Source: Mesostigma viride (Eukaryota; Streptophyta; Mesostigmatophyceae; Mesostigmatales; Mesostigmataceae). From it: a stretch of 64,000 nucleotides of DNA. Position numbers and translations under genes: made by a program. The notes beneath the pieces are model-generated. The model searched no databases and had not been told where the DNA came from. It saw nothing but the letters and a program-made list of their open reading frames with translations. The DNA is taken from assembly GCA_009746045.1 (NCBI GenBank), contig RPFO01000380.1:1929899-1993898 (forward strand). Reading direction: 5' to 3'. Shown in pieces: positions 57,982 through 64,000 of this stretch (positions are counted from its first letter, which is position 1; every line of letters begins with the position of its first letter).

Positions 57982-58252
57982 ATTGAGATCAGCTCCGTCA
58001 CGTTCGTCTTTCGCCAGAGGTTTGAGTAGAGGAGGCCTGACCAGTTTAGGTAGTATCAGGCCCATTAGAGGTAGAGGTGGAGGTAGATATCCAAGACGTA
58101 ACAATGGTTCCGGAGGAACTTCAGTAGGTAGAGAACGAGACGACTATCCCTTGCCACATACGCCTTTTCAAGACCCCTTCCGCGTCCAGGAATACGAAGC
58201 CGACACTTCCTTGATAGGTAATGGGCGGGTCGCCTTCAAGCTAGGAGAGTAG

Positions 58253-58636
58253 TGCTGCCCGTTTCGGGACACGCTCTACCTAGATGCTAGACCTGCTCGC
58301 AGCGGATAAACCCTTTCGTAGTTAGCCTGTCCTTCGCCTTGTTTTCCTGCTTACGGTTGTTTCCTGTCATAGATAGGGGAGTATTACTGTTCGGAGACGA
58401 TTAGCGTCGCAGTACCTACACCTTTTTCCTTGTGCTGCTGCTTTATTAGACGGCCGCACCCGCAGAGATACGGGTCGCTGTGTTAGGACGAGCGCTGGAC
58501 TATCCGGTCGCTGACTTAGGACGAGAGCTGGACAATTCCGCCCTCATTCTTCTTTCGGTGATCCAGATCGTCCAGATAAGTCGCCTACCCCTACTCCTTC
58601 TAGCGTGACGTCACAAGACCCACCAGGTGAGTTATC
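58253..58636 (+). other. leader of the gypsy-type element
   Basis: Non-coding 384 bp with a near-duplicate block (TTAGGACGAGCGCTGGAC and TTAGGACGAGAGCTGGAC). An LTR boundary and primer binding site could not be fixed because the 3' LTR is not in the window. Confidence 0.35.
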
Positions 58637-59029
58637 ATGAGTCAACGTCGTGTTTTTACTGCGCCTTCCCATTCATCTAGTGATAATAGCTTAGCTAAAT
58701 ATTACGTAGTTATTACCCCTCAATGGTCAGCCATTTTCCTCTCTTGGTCAGATGCTAGGAAGATAGTGCAAAATCGTACATATAATGTAATTAGGTATAA
58801 GAAATTTGTTACCTTCGAGGAAGCTCAACAATTCCTTATAGACCATAGTGTATCAGATCTAGGCCTACACGTACGTTCTACTCCTCATGGTCGCCCTCCT
58901 GTAGAAGCTCTAGATTTTGCTACCCCTCCTTCGTCTCCCCCTAAGCGGGCTGCATCCTCATCTAGCTTAGATACTCCTCTCACCTTAGAATTCGGTTCCC
59001 TATCCATTACTGTTGTTAAAAAGGATTGA
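58637..59029 (+). CDS. viroplasmin/RNase H1 N-terminal-like ORF ahead of gag
   Basis: 130 residues. About 20-70 reads AKYYVVITPQWSAIFLSWSD, then RYKKFVTFEEAQQFL. This pattern (YYVV, an IF-SW turn, KKF and an EA-FL helix) is that of the Cauli_VI/RNase H1 N-terminal domain, which binds RNA-DNA hybrids and double-stranded RNA. A Ser/Pro-rich tail follows. The frame is intact and lies 124 bp before the gag ATG. In this position it could bind the element's RNA or hybrid intermediates. Alternatively it is a captured host RNase H1 fragment. The domain call is by eye. Confidence 0.6.
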   Translation: MSQRRVFTAPSHSSSDNSLAKYYVVITPQWSAIFLSWSDARKIVQNRTYNVIRYKKFVTFEEAQQFLIDHSVSDLGLHVRSTPHGRPPVEALDFATPPSSPPKRAASSSSLDTPLTLEFGSLSITVVKKD

Positions 59030-59152
59030 TTTAAATTGTTTCCTTCTTTTAAGCCATTAAAAGCTTTTTCTTTTCTTTCCTTGCCTTAAATTAGGCCTTG
59101 TCCTTTATCCTTGTTGCTTTCAGTTAGATTTCTGATCATTTACTTAATAAAA

Positions 59153-60910
59153 ATGGATCCAGTGGGTGGTAACATGTCGCCTATACCTACCAATACTCCT
59201 ACTATGAGTAATAATAATAATAATACTAACAACCATAACAACAATCGTGGTAACCGACGGGACTCACTTGAAACGGTGCACCATCTCACTCCTCAAGGTA
59301 ATCTTCGTACCTCACCTCCTTCTCCTGTTGCTGGTGGTCGCCGTCGTCCCTCACTTACCCCTCCTACCTATGAACAACGTCAACGTATGCAAGTCAGATT
59401 TAGTGATGACCCTTCCCTTACCCTGAACCAGGCCCCTGCCCCTCCTGCAACCTTGGCTCAACCCTCCAGCAGGTCCTCACTAACTAACAATGTTTCTAGG
59501 CCTCCTTCCCACCCTGTGCCTTCCATGCCTGCTCTTAACACGGGTCGTGCCTCTGCCCCTGTCGGTCCTTCTGGGCGCCCTAGTGCAGTTCCCTTTTACC
59601 CACCTGCTTCCTGGTCCTACCCTGAGACGGCCTATGAGGCAGCCCAGGTCCCTACCCGTGTGGCTGATTTAGAAGTTAATAGTGATTTCAGCACCATGCC
59701 CCTAGATGATAGAAATTATGATCATTTTGCCTATTCCTCTCTTCGTGAGCAATATACTGTCCCCTTCTCTTATGGGCACCAGCCTGAAACGGTGGCCCCT
59801 TCTAGACCCCTACCCAAGACTTTTCCTCTTCCTTCCTTCTATCCCGCTTATGTAGCAGTGGAAGATAGTGGCCCTATGGGAAAAACTGACTCTTCTAATC
59901 CCCCTAAGCCCCCTGCTCTTCCCCTCTTTGCTAACCTTCCCAAGCTGGATGTCAAGTCTACCCCTCAACAGTTTTTCACCTTTATTATGTTGCTTACCCA
60001 GAACACGGAGTCGTGGCAGAATCATAATAGATGGCGTCTTTCTGATGCTGTATTAGTTCCTCACTATCTTACAACCTGTATTACTCCTGAGCTTGCTAAC
60101 CTCATTCAGTGTGAGTCTTTGGCCTCTCATGCCTACCCTAACTCTGTAGCAGAATTGTTTAAGCGTTTAGAGAACCATTTAGTCCCTCCTGATTCAGATT
60201 GGCAGGATAGATTAGCCTTTGGTACCTTGCAGCAGGGTACTAAATCATTTAAGGAGTATATGAAAGAGTTTGATGCTCAGATGGTACGAATTAGGGATTT
60301 GTCGGGTGCAGAAGTACGTGCTCGCTTCCTCCAAGGCCTCAGTAGACCCTTATTACGTGAAGTCAAGCGCCAGTTCTCTGCCTACCGTTTTACTGATCTG
60401 CCCCTCAAGCATGTGCGCCAGCATCTCTTGCGTGTAGCAGATTTCTTCACCACCCCTTCTCTTCCTACCCGTTCCCGTATTAATAATATTATCCTTACCC
60501 CTGAGGAGGAGAACTCCTATGTAGAAGAATTAGATATCTGTGTTACTGACCTTTCAGCCCTTGATGTCTCTCATATCACATGCTATCATTGTAAGGAAGT
60601 AGGTCATCTTAAACGTGAGTGCCCCAAGTTCCTTTCGGGTGCTCCCCCTCATCCCGACGCTCGCCCTCCTCGTACCCCTCAGCGTGCTCCTATTCGTCCT
60701 ACTTCAGGACGCATTCCCTCAGCTACCCCTAGTAGGCTGAATGCTGTGCAGGCAGGACCCCCAGGGTTCCCCTATGATAATCAGGCTCCCGCACCCTCTT
60801 CGCTCCCTCGTGACCCTCCAGCAGTGGCTTTTTCGCCAGGGTCTTCTTCGGGGTTAGTTCCTATGGATTTGGGGGGGAGGGGGAACAGTAGGCCTGTCAG
60901 CCGGGGGTAA
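59153..60910 (+). CDS. Gag polyprotein with CCHC zinc knuckle
   Basis: 585 residues from the ATG at 59153 (preceded by AATAAAA). An Asn-rich start (NNNNNTNNHNNN) is followed by a Pro/Ser-rich region. The retrotransposon gag core at about 250-450 contains FFTFIMLLTQNTESWQNHNR and SFKEYMKEFDAQMVRIRDLS. A single knuckle CYHCKEVGHLKRECPKFL lies near residue 480, with a basic Pro-rich tail behind it. It packages element RNA in virus-like particles. The frame is intact. An in-frame Met 14 codons upstream exists (59111), but the one at 59153 starts a typical hydrophilic gag N-terminus. Confidence 0.82.
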   Translation: MDPVGGNMSPIPTNTPTMSNNNNNTNNHNNNRGNRRDSLETVHHLTPQGNLRTSPPSPVAGGRRRPSLTPPTYEQRQRMQVRFSDDPSLTLNQAPAPPATLAQPSSRSSLTNNVSRPPSHPVPSMPALNTGRASAPVGPSGRPSAVPFYPPASWSYPETAYEAAQVPTRVADLEVNSDFSTMPLDDRNYDHFAYSSLREQYTVPFSYGHQPETVAPSRPLPKTFPLPSFYPAYVAVEDSGPMGKTDSSNPPKPPALPLFANLPKLDVKSTPQQFFTFIMLLTQNTESWQNHNRWRLSDAVLVPHYLTTCITPELANLIQCESLASHAYPNSVAELFKRLENHLVPPDSDWQDRLAFGTLQQGTKSFKEYMKEFDAQMVRIRDLSGAEVRARFLQGLSRPLLREVKRQFSAYRFTDLPLKHVRQHLLRVADFFTTPSLPTRSRINNIILTPEEENSYVEELDICVTDLSALDVSHITCYHCKEVGHLKRECPKFLSGAPPHPDARPPRTPQRAPIRPTSGRIPSATPSRLNAVQAGPPGFPYDNQAPAPSSLPRDPPAVAFSPGSSSGLVPMDLGGRGNSRPVSRG

Positions 60911-60911
60911 C

Positions 60912-63900
60912 CTGGACAGGTCCTTAGATAGTACCCCAGATAAAAATTTTTGCCTGCCTGTTTTTATAACCTCTGTAGGAGCTGAATCTTCCCTACCACT
61001 ACGTGTGCGTCCTCTTATGTTCTTGAATGGTGGTTTAACCGTCCCTCACACTGTTGTAGACCCTTTCTTGCATGCTGATGAACTCTTGAATGTCTCTGTG
61101 TTGGTAGATAGCGGTGCGGCTAGCTCCTTTGTGAGCGAGGCCCTAGTTAGGCGTTTAGGACTAGTCCCTACCCCTCACACCAAACCCGTCACTGTTCATT
61201 ATGCTGATGGTCGCACCAGTCATTCCCCGGGTACGGTGTCCCTTCCCATGGTTATACAAGGACGTACTGTCAACCTGACGGCCACTATAGGCCCTATCAC
61301 TACCGCTGATGTATTACTAGGATTAGATTGGCACCAGGATAATAAGATTACTATTAATTATGATACCATGGTCATTTGGTTTCCAGATAGCTCTTACTGG
61401 GTACCGGAACGTCATTATAGATTGGAAAATTTATCCTTGGTAGATATTACTCCTCCTACACCTGTTGATCCTCCTGTAAGACCTATACCTGAAGTATTAA
61501 TGTCCAATGATGAGTTGCGTTCTGAACTAAAGGAATATGGATATTTATTATGTATGTTCCTTCAGTTAGAAGTACAGGAGATACCTATCACTAATAATAG
61601 TGTGGATATAGATATAAACACAGTGGATACAATAGGAGTGGGATTTACTGAAAATGAAATAGTAAGATACATGGCTGTGATAGATTCCTCAAAGGTTTTT
61701 GAAGAAAAGACTCCTTCTTATCCTCCTCCTCGTTCTGTTTTACACCGTGTAGTTATCAAGGACGGTGCAGTTCCTACGCACTCTCCGATGTATAGAATGG
61801 GCCCTACCGAGTTAAAGGAACTAAAACAGATTTTAGTGTCTATTAGAAGCAGGATTGATAGAGCCTAGTAACTCCCCCTACTCAGCTGGTGTCCTGTTAG
61901 TTCCTAAGCCAAATGGCAAGTTTCGCCTAGTTACTGATTATAGGAAGTTGAATGATATTACTGTGAAGTCTAAATACCCTCTACCTCGTATTGATGATAT
62001 ATTTAATAAGGTTAAAGGTTCCACTTGTTTCACAGTACTGGATTGTGCGGATGGTTTTTGGCAGTTGCGGATAGCTCCTGAGGATTGCCATAAAACCGCC
62101 TTTGCTACCCCTTTTGGTCATTACCAGTTTAGAGTAGCGGCTATGGGACTCTGTAACTCGCCTGCCTCTTTTCAAATGTTAATGAATGAAGTGCTTAGAC
62201 CTGTTATGGGAAATTCTCACCTTCCTCAGGTGTCCTCTGATTAAAGGATCCTTCCTTCTCCTCTGTTTCTTTATCTGAGCATGACCGTTCTTGTGCTCAA
62301 GCTTACTTAGATGATATTCTTATTTACTCTCCTGATTTTGAAACGCACCTACGTGATTTAAAGAAAGTATTAGAAATAATGGCTGAAAATTCTTTGTGGG
62401 CGCGCCGTGCTAAAGTTCGTTCGGGTAGGAGTGTCCCATTTTTAGGGCACGTTCTGTCAGATGCCGGGGTCGCTACCGACCCGGATAAAACTAAGTCAAT
62501 TCAGGAATGGCCTACCCTACCGACGTTAAAGGTGTACGTAGTTTTCTAGGAATTGCTTCTTACTATAGGCGTTTTATCCCGCGTTTCGCAACTATAGCAG
62601 CCCCTATTAATCATTTATTAAAGAAGGATATCCCCTTTGTTTGGAGTAGTGAATGTCAGTCGGCTTTTCAGTGCCTAAAATCCCTACTCCTTTCCCCTCC
62701 TGTACTCATCCTACCGGATACTACTAAACCCTTTGTTGTGGCTACAGATGCTAGTAAGGTAGCTATAGGTGGTGTCCTTCTCCAGGATCAGGGTCAGGGC
62801 TTACAGCCAATTGAGTATATCTCTAGGACAATGCTCCCTGCGGAGCGTAACTATCCCGTACACCAGCATGCAGGAACTCTTAGCGGTGGTGTATTGTTGC
62901 CACGCGTGGCAGCACTTTCTTAAAGGTGCTCAATTTGATGTCTGCCTGAATGAACCCTGTGAGCTAGATCCTTATAGATTAGTTATCCAAACGGATCACC
63001 GTCCCCTTACCCATCTTCTCTCCCATGCAACCCAACCTTACCCCTCGGCAAGCGCGCTGGATGGAATTTTTAGCACAGTTTTCCCCTTTTAGACTTCAGT
63101 ATGTCAAGGGTGTAGATAACATAGTACCAGATGCACTCTCTCGTCGTGCAGACTACTCCTTTTTCGAGGACCTTGATGTTCTCAATACTACTCTAGTTCC
63201 TACTACAATGGGTGTAACCCCTTATGGTGAACTACCTGATGATGAATCCTATGCCTACCTCTTTCATACAGCTGTTCACATGCCTGATCTCCTTTCTCAC
63301 GTAGGACTCTCTCTCCCGTGTGAGGCCCTTCCCGCGGCCTCGGTGGGGGGGGAGGGGAAAAATAAAATTTCTATACCGCTTAGCCATATAGCGACTAGGT
63401 CAGGAAAGTCTTATGAAAACGTAGTCCCTCTAGGACCTCCCCTTCTCTTTGGCAAGGCGGTAGGAGATCTCTTTAAACCTGTTCTGGATACCTCTGTAGC
63501 GATCGATGCCTACCTCTGATCTTGAACGCCTTATTAGTAGATTTACGGCCACTGAGCCGGAAGCATTAGCTGCCATTGCTGCACATCCCCAACAACTAGG
63601 CAAGCACCCTTGTAAATTTGTAGGTGGGTTTTTATATGTGCAGGTAGCAGATTCTCCCCCTCAATGGCGCCTGTATGTCCCTCCTATCTGTCGCTCCTCC
63701 TTGCTCTTTGAGTTGCATGACTTAGCTGCTCATCAGGGTGGTAAACGGGTACGGGACTTAGTAGCCCGCTCTTATTACTGGCCTTCCCTTTATAAGGATG
63801 TAGATGAGTATGTTAGAACTTGTCAATCTTGCCAGGAGATGAAACCCAATAACGTAGGACAGATGTCGCGTCTGCGTGCCACAATCTCCGGCGCCACCAT

Positions 63901-63922
63901 GGCGGCTGGCCACTCAGCTTAA
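60912..63922 (+). pseudogene. Pol (protease-RT-RNase H-integrase N-terminus), frameshifted
   Basis: Pol is in the +1 frame relative to gag and is open across the gag stop. Protease: LVDSGAASSFVSEALVRRLG near 61100. RT: VLLVPKPNGKFRLVTDYRKL, VLDCADGFWQLRIAPEDCHK and the catalytic YLDDI at 62304. RT is broken by a frame change near 61850 and a stop or frameshift near 62240. RNase H: VVATDASKVAIGGVLLQ near 62735, with another frame change near 62865 (QELLAVVYCCHAWQHFL) and the end VDNIVPDALSRRAD. Integrase zinc domain: ELHDLAAHQGGKRVRDLVAR, YYWPSLYKDV, CQSCQEMK near 63705-63850. The catalytic DDE core is absent. The copy is not autonomous. Confidence 0.8.
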
Positions 63923-63947
63923 TTTGGTAAAACCCAAATGAGCTGAG
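63913..63947. repeat. CTCAGCT...AGCTGAG inverted repeat
   Basis: A short imperfect hairpin just after the point where integrase similarity ends. It may mark the edge of another insertion continuing past the window. Confidence 0.4.
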
Positions 63948-64000
63948 CTGATGTGCCTGCCTTAACTGCATGCCCTGTGGGGTGGGCGAGGACCTGTCCC

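Larger units (their letters stand above)
55936..58252 (+). pseudogene. small RGG-rich ORF split by a LINE
   Basis: The ATG at 55936 opens MSSYEDIFLVIRQYVNALRS and runs into the 13-bp target duplication of the LINE at 55999-57981. From the second duplication copy (57982-57994) the same frame continues to a stop at 58250-58252. Without the LINE it would encode about 106 residues, basic and Gly/Arg-rich in the middle (IRGRGGGRYPRR), with an acidic C-terminus. It lies directly before the other small ORF and gag of the gypsy element and may belong to it. A diverged copy of its first ten codons lies at 54218-54247, ending in a stop. Confidence 0.55.
58253..64000 (+). mobile_element. Ty3/gypsy-type LTR retroelement, decayed and incomplete
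   Basis: Ordered modules: viroplasmin-like ORF, gag with zinc knuckle, aspartic protease, reverse transcriptase, RNase H, integrase zinc domain. This RT-RNaseH-IN order is the Ty3/gypsy type. LTRs were not identified. The integrase core is missing: similarity ends near 63865 and unrelated sequence follows. The 5' limit is uncertain and may include the ORF at 55936. Confidence 0.75.

Overview
The window looks like nuclear DNA of a eukaryotic alga, most likely a green alga. The genes have GT-AG introns. They include a plant-type fructokinase, a mitochondrial BolA protein and a chromatin reader. They sit among many transposable elements and tandem arrays. The lineage is an inference, and I name no species. 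No rRNA, tRNA or CRISPR array was recognised.

Region 1 (1-9900) is a three-level nest. A decayed minus-strand LINE ORF1 was split by a 9.23-kb DNA transposon (430-9662). That transposon has 32-bp terminal inverted repeats, an ATG target duplication, inverted subterminal GTGACACC arrays and a DUF7869-like transposase. Inside it, a minus-strand gene was split by a 1.70-kb element with a TA duplication. Region 2 (9.9-14.0 kb) holds repeat remnants. Region 3 (13994-18558) is a six-exon minus-strand fructokinase whose exon phases close on 370 residues. Region 4 (18.6-24.5 kb) is intergenic DNA with LINE pieces.

Region 5 holds a divergent gene pair. On the minus strand, 24521-27904 encodes an intronless type II membrane protein that fuses RCC1-like repeats to a sulfotransferase. 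On the plus strand, 28975-38634 is an eight-exon chromatin gene. Its domain order is coiled coil, H15-like winged helix, PHD, extended PHD and a SNF2-like ATPase lobe whose nucleotide-binding motifs look lost. Most of its longer introns carry their own tandem array, including about 0.9 kb of G-rich 8-bp repeats.

Region 6 (38.6-45.0 kb) is a LINE mosaic followed by a two-exon BOLA3-like gene (45011-45672). Region 7 (46073-52076) is a head-to-tail duplication of a 3002-bp unit rich in minisatellites and short palindromes. Region 8 has a 5'-truncated LINE ORF2 ending in a zf-RVT knuckle. It is followed by a Ty3/gypsy-type element with two small ORFs ahead of gag: an RGG-rich ORF split by a complete ORF1-only LINE, and a viroplasmin/RNase H1-N-like ORF. 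Its gag and +1-frame pol lie downstream; pol is frameshifted and loses the integrase core near the window end.

The most notable items are the RCC1-sulfotransferase fusion, the H15-PHD-ePHD-pseudoSNF2 protein, the large DUF7869-like transposon, the ORF1-only LINE family that shares its 3' tail with ORF2-bearing LINEs, and the extra ORFs of the gypsy element.
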